Below, piece by piece: positions 31,149 to 38,367 of a stretch of 41,746 bases of DNA. The stretch is from Candidatus Rokuibacteriota bacterium. Its GTDB lineage: Bacteria; Methylomirabilota; Methylomirabilia; Rokubacteriales; CSP1-6. Location: assembly GCA_030647435.1 (NCBI GenBank), contig JAUSJX010000137.1, forward strand, positions 1 to 41,746, given 5' to 3'. The notes below the pieces were generated by a model. It had not been told where the DNA came from. It was given only the letters and a program-made list of their open reading frames with translations, and made no database searches. The position numbers were made by a program, and so were the translations under genes. The first letter of the stretch is position 1, and the number at the start of each line of letters is the position of its first letter.

Positions 31149-31964
31149 TCAGCGTGAGACGGCCCCCTCGCGCAAACGCACGTCGTGCGCGCTGGCCGGG
31201 GCGCCGATGCCGAGGGCGCGAAAGGCCTCGACGAGAGACTGGTAGAGCTCGGGCTCGGCCGGGACCACGTCCACCACGCGGACCCATGCCCAGGCCGCGA
31301 TCTTGATCCCGGTGTCCTCCACGGACGCGATGCCCACGCTCGGCGCCGGGTCCTTCAGCACGCGCGCGCTCTGTGTCACCACCTGGCTGGCCGCGCGGAG
31401 CGCCGCGTTCAGATCCGTCGCGTGCGGCACGCGCAGCGTCAGCGTCAGCTGGCGGATGGTGCCGAAGTTGTGCAGGATCTCGCCGACGATCTTCCTGTTC
31501 GGCACGATGACGCGCGACATATCCGCCTGGATCAACGTCGTGGTGGAGAGCTCGACCGCGGCCACGTCGCCGCGCACGTTGTTGATCTCGATATACTCGC
31601 CGACCCGGAAGGGCTTGGTGAAGATAATGGTCAGGCCCGCCATGATGTTGCCCAGCACGCCCTGCAGCGCGAAGCCGATGCCGATGCCCGCCACGCCGAT
31701 GCCGGCCACCAGCGGCGCGATGGAGAAGCCGAACTTGTCGAGCGCCACCACGAAGGCCATGACCAGGACGAGGATCTTGATCACGCGGACCATGAGGATC
31801 CGCATGGGCGGCTCCATCTGCTGCTTCTGGAAGCGCTGGTCCGCCATCCCGCCGAGCCACCGCGCGACCAGGAAACCGACCGCAAGGATCGCGATGGCGC
31901 CCAACACCTGGAAGCCGTAGCGGAGCAGGAGCTCCATCGTCATCTCTTTCATGTTCATGTTCAT
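31149..31964 (-). CDS. MscS-family mechanosensitive channel
   Basis: A 271-residue small-conductance channel. Three transmembrane helices lie at about 10-35, 54-80 and 84-118; the pore-lining helix contains AGIGVAGIGIGFALQGVLGNIMAG, followed by the beta domain FRVGEYIEINNVRGDVAAVELSTTTLIQADMSRVIVPNRKIV and a C-terminal alpha-beta domain. It releases osmolytes under hypo-osmotic stress. ATG 31964 has GGAGG 6 nt upstream; the first residues MNMNMKEMTM contain several further ATG codons. It converges with the fused UGSC gene, leaving 15 bp between stops, and lies 33 bp after the glucan phosphorylase gene's end on the same strand. Confidence 0.93.
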   Translation of the reverse strand: MNMNMKEMTMELLLRYGFQVLGAIAILAVGFLVARWLGGMADQRFQKQQMEPPMRILMVRVIKILVLVMAFVVALDKFGFSIAPLVAGIGVAGIGIGFALQGVLGNIMAGLTIIFTKPFRVGEYIEINNVRGDVAAVELSTTTLIQADMSRVIVPNRKIVGEILHNFGTIRQLTLTLRVPHATDLNAALRAASQVVTQSARVLKDPAPSVGIASVEDTGIKIAAWAWVRVVDVVPAEPELYQSLVEAFRALGIGAPASAHDVRLREGAVSR

Positions 31965-31997
31965 GAGGGCCTCCTTCGAGGATGGCGCCGCAGCAGG

Positions 31998-33587
31998 CTA
32001 CGGCGCGGTGTAGAGACGGGTGAAATATTCGCTGACCATGCGGTTCGAGGAGAAGCGCTCGACGGCCATCGCGATCGAGGCGCGCATCATGCGCGCCCAG
32101 CGCCCGGGGTCGGCCCACGCGGGGAGCACGTCCCGCTCGAGGGTTGCGTAGAGGGCCTCGAGGTCGCGCGCGTCCTGGTCGCCCCCGACGCGCTCGTCGC
32201 CGATCGCCCAGCCGGTGACGCCGTGCTCGCACCCCTCCGGCCACCAGCCGTCGAGGATGGAGAGGTTGAGCGTGCCGTTCATGGCGGCCTTCATGCCCGA
32301 GGTTCCGCTCGCTTCCATGGGCCGCCGCGGGGTGTTCAGCCACACGTCGCAGCCTCGGGTCATGAGCCTGCCCAGCGCCATGTCGTAGTCCTCGAGGAAG
32401 ACGATGGACTCGGGCCACTGCCGGATTGTCTCGACGAGGAGGGCGATGACGGACTTGCCGGCCTGGTCGGCCGGGTGCGCCTTGCCCGAGAAGACGAGCT
32501 GGACGCGCCGGTCCTTGAGGAGCGGCGCCAGCCTGTCGGGGTCGCGCAGGAGGAGATCGGGGCGCTTGTAGGTCGCCGCGCGGCGCGCGAAGCCGATGGT
32601 GAGCGCGTCGCTGTCGAGCCTGACTCGTGTGCGGGCTTCGACTTCGGCCAGCAGCTCGTCCTTCATCTGCCGCCGCACGGCGCGGAGCGCGTCATCGTGA
32701 GCCGAAGCCGCCGCGGCGATCCGCGGGTCCTGCCAGGTGCCGCGGTGCACGCCGTTGGTGACGGCGATGATGGGCGCGCCGCCGTCCACGTGTGCCCACA
32801 TGGCGCGCGCGGTCTCGCCGTGGAGCTGCGCCACGGCGTTCGCGCGGCGGGCGAGTCTCAACCCGGCCACGGTCATGTTGAACGGATCGCCGCCGATCTC
32901 GCGCAGCTCGGCGTCCACGAGCTCGCAGCCCGCGCCGAGCCGCCGCAGGTCCGGAACGGCGTGGACCTCGTTGCCGGCGGGCACGGGCGTGTGGGTGGTG
33001 AAGACGATCTTCTCCCGCGCCTCCCGCCATGCCGAGTGGAAGTCCGTCCCGGCCTCCATCCGGTCGGTGATCAGCTCGATGCCGGCGAAGACCGCGTGCC
33101 CCTCGTTGAAGTGGTAGAGATCGACGGGAAGGTGGAGGGCGCGGAGCGCCCGCACGCCGCCGATGCCGAGCAGCATCTCCTGGGCGATGCGGCAGTCGGG
33201 TGCGGGGTCGTAGAGGCGGCGGGTGATCCAGCGGTCGCGCGTGTCCACCGACTCGAGCAGGAAGAGCGGCGCGATGGCGTAGCGGCCGACGCGCCAGACG
33301 CGGCACTCGACCTCGCGCGCGGCCACGCGCACCCGGACGCGGACGCCCGTGTCCGTGAGCGCGTCGGGCGGGTAGTCGCGCCACTCGTCGTATGGATACC
33401 CGTCGGGCCCGATCCGCTGGACGGTGTAGCCCTGCGCCCAGCGGAGGCCGATGCCCACGACGGGGAGGCCGAGGTCGCCGGCCGACTTCATGAAATCGCC
33501 GGCGAGGATACCGAGCCCGCCGGCGTAGGAGTGGAACTCCTCGTGGAGCCCGTACTCCATCGAGATGTAGGCGACGAGCGGCGTCAC
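31998..33587 (-). CDS. alpha-glucan phosphorylase (GT35, short form)
   Basis: A 529-residue short-type glucan phosphorylase as found in bacteria and archaea (the classical form is about 800). Matching segments are AYISMEYGLHEEFHSYAGGLGILAGDF at the N-terminus, FNEGHAVFAGIELI, VTNGVHRGTW, IGFARRAATYKRPDLLL and the PLP-binding motif EASGTSGMKAAMNG (Lys433). It should release glucose-1-phosphate from alpha-1,4-glucans. GTG 33587 lacks a clear ribosome binding site, but the first codons (TPLVAYISMEYG) align with the family start. Its 5' end faces the split UGSC operon, 74 bp away. Confidence 0.9.
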   Translation of the reverse strand: MTPLVAYISMEYGLHEEFHSYAGGLGILAGDFMKSAGDLGLPVVGIGLRWAQGYTVQRIGPDGYPYDEWRDYPPDALTDTGVRVRVRVAAREVECRVWRVGRYAIAPLFLLESVDTRDRWITRRLYDPAPDCRIAQEMLLGIGGVRALRALHLPVDLYHFNEGHAVFAGIELITDRMEAGTDFHSAWREAREKIVFTTHTPVPAGNEVHAVPDLRRLGAGCELVDAELREIGGDPFNMTVAGLRLARRANAVAQLHGETARAMWAHVDGGAPIIAVTNGVHRGTWQDPRIAAAASAHDDALRAVRRQMKDELLAEVEARTRVRLDSDALTIGFARRAATYKRPDLLLRDPDRLAPLLKDRRVQLVFSGKAHPADQAGKSVIALLVETIRQWPESIVFLEDYDMALGRLMTRGCDVWLNTPRRPMEASGTSGMKAAMNGTLNLSILDGWWPEGCEHGVTGWAIGDERVGGDQDARDLEALYATLERDVLPAWADPGRWARMMRASIAMAVERFSSNRMVSEYFTRLYTAP

Positions 33588-33648
33588 AGGCGAAAGGATA
33601 CGACAAAGCGCGCCTCGGCGCGAGCCTCGCGAAGGCGCCGGGCTGGAG

Positions 33649-33654
33649 TATAAT
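33649..33654 (+). promoter_or_regulatory. -10 box of the split UGSC operon
   Basis: A perfect TATAAT, then 7 nt and ATG 33662; the transcript would start at or next to the start codon. No ribosome binding site is visible. No good -35 is seen, but the 74-bp gap holds only this promoter. Confidence 0.55.
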
Positions 33655-33661
33655 CCCGCGT

Positions 33662-34711
33662 ATGACGACCCAACTCGCCTCCAAGCGCTATGCCGTCGAA
33701 GACCTGAACCACGCCATCGAGTTCTGCTACCAGCAGGGCTGGACCGACGGCCTTCCCGTCGTCCCCCCGACCGAGCGCGCCGTCCGCGCCATGCTGGACG
33801 CGGCCGGCCTCGAGCCCGACAAGCAGGTCGCCTTCATCACCAACCGCCAGGTCGCCGTCTCCGCCGAGAAGGTCGCGGTGAACGCCGTCATGGCAGGATG
33901 CCTTCCGGAGTACATGCCCATCGTCGTGGCGGCGGTCGAGGCGCTCGCCGAGCCGAAGTGGGGGTACCACGGCCCCGCCACGTCCACGGGTGGCGCCGCC
34001 GTCCTCATGATCGTCAACGGTCCCATCGCGGCCCGGCTCGGCTTCAACTCGGGCGACAACCTCTTCGGACCCGGCTGGCGGGCCAACGCCACGACGGGCC
34101 GCGCCGTCCGCCTGGTGATGCGCAACGTCATCGGCACGCTGCCGGGCGCGCTCGACCGGGGGACGGTGGGGCATCCGGGCAAGTACAGCTACGTCATCGC
34201 CGAGAACGAGGCCGACAGCCCGTGGACGCCGTTCCACGTTGAGCGCGGCTTCAAGGCGGAGCAGAGCGTGGTGACCGTCATGGCGGCGGAGGGGCCGCAC
34301 CAGTTCTACAACCAGCTTTCGAGCACGGCCAAGGGCGTGCTGACCTCGCTCTGCGACGACATGAAGCATCACGGCAGCACCAATGGCCAGCCGCAGTACG
34401 TCGTCGTGCTCGCGGGCGAGCATATGCGCACCATCGCCAGGGACGGCTGGTCGAAGGCCGACATCCAGAAGTTCGTCTTCGAGAACACGCAGAACTCGCT
34501 GGCGCACATCAAGCGCGTGGAGCGGCTGGCGGGGGCCGTGACCCCCGAAGACGAGACCACGATGCGGCCGCTCGTGCCGAGCCCGGAGGATGTGCACGTG
34601 ATCGCGGCGGGCGGCCGGGCGGGGGCGTTCTCCTGCTACATCCCCGCGTGGGCCGGCGGCAAGAAATCGAGCCAGAGCGTTTCGAAACTCATCCAGGACA
34701 GGAGGGCATGA
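33662..34711 (+). CDS. UGSC-associated large protein (stand-alone partner)
   Basis: A 349-residue protein homologous to residues about 190-528 of the fused gene at 29547-31133. Shared blocks are GWTDGLPVVPPTE, NAVMAGCLPEYMPIVVAAVEALAEP, IVNGPIAARLGFNSGDNLFGPGWRANATTGRAVRL, HPGKYSYVIAENEADSPW and AEGPHQF. The fused copy has Ala where this has Cys in VMAGC, so no cysteine is conserved between the two and this domain is unlikely to be the thiol partner. No signal peptide. Its stop overlaps the ATG of the UGSC selenoprotein gene. Function is unknown; gene coupling and the natural fusion imply a complex with UGSC. Confidence 0.85.
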   Translation: MTTQLASKRYAVEDLNHAIEFCYQQGWTDGLPVVPPTERAVRAMLDAAGLEPDKQVAFITNRQVAVSAEKVAVNAVMAGCLPEYMPIVVAAVEALAEPKWGYHGPATSTGGAAVLMIVNGPIAARLGFNSGDNLFGPGWRANATTGRAVRLVMRNVIGTLPGALDRGTVGHPGKYSYVIAENEADSPWTPFHVERGFKAEQSVVTVMAAEGPHQFYNQLSSTAKGVLTSLCDDMKHHGSTNGQPQYVVVLAGEHMRTIARDGWSKADIQKFVFENTQNSLAHIKRVERLAGAVTPEDETTMRPLVPSPEDVHVIAAGGRAGAFSCYIPAWAGGKKSSQSVSKLIQDRRA

Positions 34712-35247
34712 TGGCAGGCTTCGAAATCCTCGACCCGACGGTCGAGCCGCGGAAACAGGCGCTGACGTACGTGCCGAGGCCCGGCTCGCTCAAGGGCAAG
34801 CGGATCGGCCTCGTTGAGAACACCAAGTTCAACTCCGACAAGCTGCTGGCGAAGGTCGGCGAGATCCTCAAGAAGGAGTACGGCGCCGCCGAGTACAAGA
34901 TGTGGCGCAAGCACAACTCGAGCGTCCCGGCGCACGACGAGATCATCGACGAGGCGAAACGCGGTGTCGACTGCGTCGTCGCCGGCGTCGGCGACTGAGG
35001 GTCCTGCTCGTCGGGCAGTGTGCTCGACGGAATCCTGTTCGAGAAGGCCGGCATCCCCGCCGCGTCCATCGTGACCGACGTCTTCGAGGGCACGGGTCAT
35101 GCGATGGCCCAGTCCTGGGGCCTGCCGGACTACAAGTTCCTCTCGCTGCCGCACCCGATCGCCAACCTCAGCGAGGCGCAGCTGGACCAGCGGGCGCGCG
35201 AGATCGTGCCGGAGATCGTCAAGCTGCTCCTCCAGGGCCAAGAGTAA
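34711..35247 (+). CDS. UGSC-family selenoprotein (stand-alone)
   Basis: A 178-residue protein with selenocysteine at residue 96 if TGA 34996-34998 is recoded. It reads AGVGD-U-GSCSSGSVLDGILFEKAGIPAASI, then a VFEGTGHAM segment and LPHPIANLS. The N-terminal half has the GKRIGLVENTKFNSDKLLAKVGEIL block, matching LLDNSKPNAGVLLERVG of the fused gene. This corresponds to what databases call UGSC family (seleno)protein (from memory). AGGAGG lies 5 nt before ATG 34711, which overlaps the partner's stop. Cytoplasmic. The motif resembles the U-G-T-C of glycine reductase GrdB. An assembly error or stop mutation would have to have hit the same motif twice in this window, which is improbable. Confidence 0.88.
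35009..35029 (+). promoter_or_regulatory. bSECIS hairpin of the stand-alone UGSC gene
   Basis: CGTCGGGCA (35009-35017) and TGCTCGACG (35021-35029) form a 9-bp stem with one G-U pair and loop GUG. The loop G is 20 nt after the UGA, the same as in the fused gene, although several stem bases differ, with pairing kept. Confidence 0.8.
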
Positions 35248-35269
35248 GCGCGACACGGGAGCCTCGAGC

Positions 35270-36247
35270 GTGACCATCGGCCCCGACTACCGCCCGCCTT
35301 GGTGGTATCGGGGCCGCCATCTCCAGACGCTTTGGGGCCCGCTGCTCAGGCGCGGCCGGCAGCCCGCGCTCCGCCGCGAACGGGTGGAGACGCCCGACGG
35401 CGATTTTCTCGACCTCGACTGGCTGACGGGGCGCGACCGCGGCGCCCCGCTGGTCGTCATCCTCCACGGCCTCGAAGGATCGTCACGCTCGCACTACGCG
35501 TCTGGCTTGCTGCGCGAGGTGGAGCAGGCCGGCTGGCGGGGCGTCGTCGTCAACTTCCGCGGGTGCAGCGGCGAGGTCAACCGCTCTCGCCGCATGTACC
35601 ACTCCGGGGAGACGGAAGACCTCGACTTCGTACTCCGCCGCCTGACCGGGCGCGAGCCCAACATGCGCCTCGGGCTGGTGGGCGTGTCGCTCGGCGGCAA
35701 CGTCGCGCTCAAGTGGCTCGCCGAGCGCGGCGACGAGGCCCCGGCGCAGGTGGCGGGGGCCGTGGCCATCTCTACGCCCTTCAACCTGGCCGCCTGCGCC
35801 GCCGCGCTCGACCGCGGGCTCAACAGGGCGCTGTACACGGTGAACTTCCTCGCGACCATGAAGGTCAAGCTCGATAAGAAGGCGGCGCTCTACGAGGGCG
35901 TGATCAACCTGCCGGCGGCGCGGAAGGCGAAGACCTTTGCCCAGTACGACCGGCTGGTGACGGCGCCGCTCGGCGGCTTCGCCAGCGAGCGCGACTACTG
36001 GGCGCGCTCGAGCAGCGGGCCGCTGCTGCTCCAGATCCGCCGGCCGACACTCCTGATCAACGCGCTCAACGACCCGTTCATGCCGGCCTCGGCGCTGCCG
36101 CGCGCCCTTATCGCCAAGTCGCGCTGGCTCGAGGCCGCGTTCGTGGCCGGGGGCGGGCATGCGGGCTTCCTTCAGGGCGCCTCGGGCGCGCGCTCGTGGG
36201 CCGAGGCTCGCGCCGTCGAGTTCCTCAAGCGTCACCTGCCAGGATGA
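35270..36247 (+). CDS. YheT-family alpha/beta hydrolase
   Basis: A 325-residue hydrolase of the YheT/UPF0017 (ABHD1-3-like) family. Landmarks are PPWWYRGRHLQTLWGPL at the N-terminus, the VILHGLEGSSRSHYASGLL oxyanion region, NFRGCSGEVNRSRRMYHSGETEDLDFVL, the nucleophile GVSLGGN (Ser near residue 142) and the histidine in GGGHAGFLQ near 298, with an Asp in NALNDPFMP. It acts on a carboxyl ester of unknown identity. GTG 35270 has GGGAG upstream. It starts 22 nt after the UGSC gene, and its TGA overlaps the next small ORF. Confidence 0.92.
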   Translation: MTIGPDYRPPWWYRGRHLQTLWGPLLRRGRQPALRRERVETPDGDFLDLDWLTGRDRGAPLVVILHGLEGSSRSHYASGLLREVEQAGWRGVVVNFRGCSGEVNRSRRMYHSGETEDLDFVLRRLTGREPNMRLGLVGVSLGGNVALKWLAERGDEAPAQVAGAVAISTPFNLAACAAALDRGLNRALYTVNFLATMKVKLDKKAALYEGVINLPAARKAKTFAQYDRLVTAPLGGFASERDYWARSSSGPLLLQIRRPTLLINALNDPFMPASALPRALIAKSRWLEAAFVAGGGHAGFLQGASGARSWAEARAVEFLKRHLPG

Positions 36248-36456
36248 CCGCCGTGGGATTAAAGGATGCCTACGGCAACCCAGTCTCCTCGTCCTCTAGG
36301 GCGGCCGTCGACGCGTACGACCGCGGCGTGCGCGCCCTCCTCGGCTTCGGCGCCTCCGTCATCGACGACTTCCGCGCGGCCGTCGAGGCGCTCCTCGATC
36401 GGCGCGTCGCCAAGCGGCCCAACCCGGGACGGCACTGGCTGGAGGCCCGCGCCTGA
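36244..36456 (+). pseudogene. N-terminal remnant of a TPR-family gene
   Basis: A 70-residue frame starting at ATG 36244 (overlapping the YheT stop by 4 nt) and ending at TGA 36454-36456, which overlaps the next ATG by one base. GLKDAYGNPVSSSSRAAVDAYDRGVRALLGFGASVIDDFRAAVEAL resembles the start of the TTC38-like tetratricopeptide family, whose members are about 400 residues and continue with a DPxFALAH segment. Here the frame stops after LLDRRVAKRPNPGRHWLEARA, so only the first helical pair is left. It could still be translated as a small protein because it is seamlessly coupled on both sides, but the likeness to a truncated gene is the better explanation. Confidence 0.5.
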
Positions 36457-37784
36457 TGGACTGGACGAAGATCGGCGACGAGACGGTCGACCTGATGCGC
36501 GCCTACCTCCGGATCAACACGACCAACCCCCCGGGAAACGAGCTGGAGGGCGCGCGCTTCCTGGCCCAGGTGCTCGAGGGCGACGGCATCGCGAGCGAGA
36601 CGGCCGAGTCGGCGTCCGGGCGCGCCAACCTCGTCGCGCGCCTCAAGGGCGACGGATCGCTCGGCGGCATCGTGCTTCACCACCATATCGACGTGGTCTA
36701 CGCGGACGAGCGCTACTGGACCGTGGACCCCTTCGGCGGCCTCCTTCGGGACGGCTACGTCTACGGCCGCGGGGCGCTCGACATGAAGTCCACGGGGATC
36801 CTCCAGCTGGCGGCCGTCCTCGCCATCAAGCGCGCGAAGGTGCCCCTGAAGCGAGACCTCATCGTGCTCGCGACGGCGGACGAGGAAGCCGGGAGCCGCT
36901 TCGGCGCCCAATGGGTCGCCGATGAGCGTCGGGTCTGGCTCGAAGGTGCCGAGTACGCGCTCTCCGAGCTGGGGCTGATCGCGGCCGGCGACGCGCCGCA
37001 CCGGGCGCCCTTCGGCTCCATCGTCATCTCGGAGAAGACCGGCCTGCCGCTCAGGCTCACGGCGCGGAGCGACCCGGGCCACGGGTCCATGCCATGGCCG
37101 GACACCGCGCCCCACCGACTGGTCCGCGCTCTGGGCCGGCTCCTCGCCGCGGAGCGGCCGCCGCGCATTCTGCCGGAGATCCAGGAATACTTCGCGCGCA
37201 TGGCCTCGGTCCTGCCGGCGGGAGAAGGCGCCGGCTACGAGCGCCTCGAAGCGTCGCTCCGCGATCCGGCCTTCCGCGCCCGCTTCTTCGACGACCGCCA
37301 CCGCGCCGCGCTCGTGCGGACCACGTTCGCCGTCACCATGCTCAAGGGCAGCGAGAAGCGCAACGTCATCCCGCCCGAGGCGGTCGCCGACCTCGACTGC
37401 CGGATGCTCGAGGGAGAAGACCCCGAGGAGATCATGGCCTGGGTGAGGCAGGTCATCGCCGATCCCCACGTCGAGGTCAGCGTGACATCCACGCCCAAGG
37501 TGCCGAACCTCTCGCCGCCGGACACGGAGCTGTACAAGAGCCTGGCCGACGCGCTGCGCCGCCGCGCGCCCGGCGTGGTGGTGGCGCCCGAGATCATGAC
37601 CGGGTTCACGGACAACTGGGTATTCAGGCGCTGCGGGCTACACGCCTACGGTTTCGGGCCGTTCGTCCTTGACGAAGCCGAGTGGCGGCGGGTCCACGGC
37701 AACGACGAGCGCATTTCCGTGGAGAACCTATGCGCCGGCGTGCGCTGCTACACGGAGATGCTGCTGGACATGGCCGCGGCCTGA
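36456..37784 (+). CDS. M20-family metallopeptidase/deacylase
   Basis: A 442-residue M20/M25/M40 hydrolase. Metal ligands are visible in IVLHHHIDVVYAD (His, Asp), YGRGALDMKSTG (bridging Asp), TADEEAGS (catalytic Glu and ligand Glu) and a C-terminal His in RRVHGNDERIS. A dimerisation insert runs from about residue 190 to 310. Substrates of this group are N-acyl amino acids or dipeptides; ArgE/DapE-type deacylation is possible. ATG 36456 shares one base with the preceding stop (TGATG), and its own stop does the same with the next gene. Confidence 0.92.
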   Translation: MDWTKIGDETVDLMRAYLRINTTNPPGNELEGARFLAQVLEGDGIASETAESASGRANLVARLKGDGSLGGIVLHHHIDVVYADERYWTVDPFGGLLRDGYVYGRGALDMKSTGILQLAAVLAIKRAKVPLKRDLIVLATADEEAGSRFGAQWVADERRVWLEGAEYALSELGLIAAGDAPHRAPFGSIVISEKTGLPLRLTARSDPGHGSMPWPDTAPHRLVRALGRLLAAERPPRILPEIQEYFARMASVLPAGEGAGYERLEASLRDPAFRARFFDDRHRAALVRTTFAVTMLKGSEKRNVIPPEAVADLDCRMLEGEDPEEIMAWVRQVIADPHVEVSVTSTPKVPNLSPPDTELYKSLADALRRRAPGVVVAPEIMTGFTDNWVFRRCGLHAYGFGPFVLDEAEWRRVHGNDERISVENLCAGVRCYTEMLLDMAAA

Positions 37785-38269
37785 TGGCGCGGCCGCGGCT
37801 CGCGATCCGCCGCGGGACGGCGCGGGACCTGCCGACTATCCTCGCCCTGATCCGCGGTCTCGCCGAGTACGAGCACCTGGCGCACCAGATGGAGGCGACG
37901 CCCTCCAGGCTCAGGCGCCACGGCTTCGGACGGCGGCCGTACTTCGAGACCCTCGTCTGCCGGCGTGGGCGCACGCCCGTGGGCTTCGCGCTCTACTTCT
38001 ACACGTACTCGACCTTCCTCGGCCGCCCGAGCCTCTATCTCGAAGACCTCTTCGTGCTGCCCGAGGAGCGGGGCCGGGGCGCCGGCAAGGCGCTGCTGAG
38101 GGCGCTTGCGAAGATCGCGGTCGCGCGCGGCTGCGGCAGGATGGAGTGGACGGTGCTCGACTGGAACACGCCGTCGATCCGTTTCTACAAGAGCCTGGGC
38201 GCCCGCCTCCACAAGGAGTGGGTGCTGACGCGGCTCACCGGCCCGGCGCTCCGCCGCCTGGCGCGATGA
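37784..38269 (+). CDS. GNAT N-acetyltransferase (diamine/SSAT-like)
   Basis: A 161-residue GNAT with IRRGTARDLPTILALIRGLAEYEHLAHQMEAT at the start, then FYTYSTFLGRPSLYLEDLFVLPEERGRGAGKALL, which carries the acetyl-CoA binding R-G-x-G-x-G/A motif (around residue 105), and VLDWNTPSIRFYKSLGA. This pattern is typical of spermidine/spermine and thialysine acetyltransferases (RimI-like superfamily). It is the last gene of the split UGSC operon, beginning with TGATG overlap. The acetyl acceptor is uncertain; a polyamine or an amine produced by the operon is plausible. Confidence 0.9.
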   Translation: MARPRLAIRRGTARDLPTILALIRGLAEYEHLAHQMEATPSRLRRHGFGRRPYFETLVCRRGRTPVGFALYFYTYSTFLGRPSLYLEDLFVLPEERGRGAGKALLRALAKIAVARGCGRMEWTVLDWNTPSIRFYKSLGARLHKEWVLTRLTGPALRRLAR

Positions 38270-38367
38270 GCGGCCACGCTTCCGGACCTGGGCGGCGCTG
38301 ACGCCCTGGGCCGCGGGGCGCCATGACCGAGAACGGGTTTTATGTTATTTGCGCTCCCCGGCCTGTT

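Noticed and set aside
31185-33653. 822-codon open frame on the plus strand
   Set aside because: It is antisense to the MscS and glucan phosphorylase genes; low-complexity acidic/His-rich translation, no domain.
3820-34998. Global reassignment of TGA (code 25 type) as an explanation for the interrupted genes
   Set aside because: Many genes in the window end in TGA at positions that fit family length and overlap the next start, so TGA is a normal stop here apart from the four sites.
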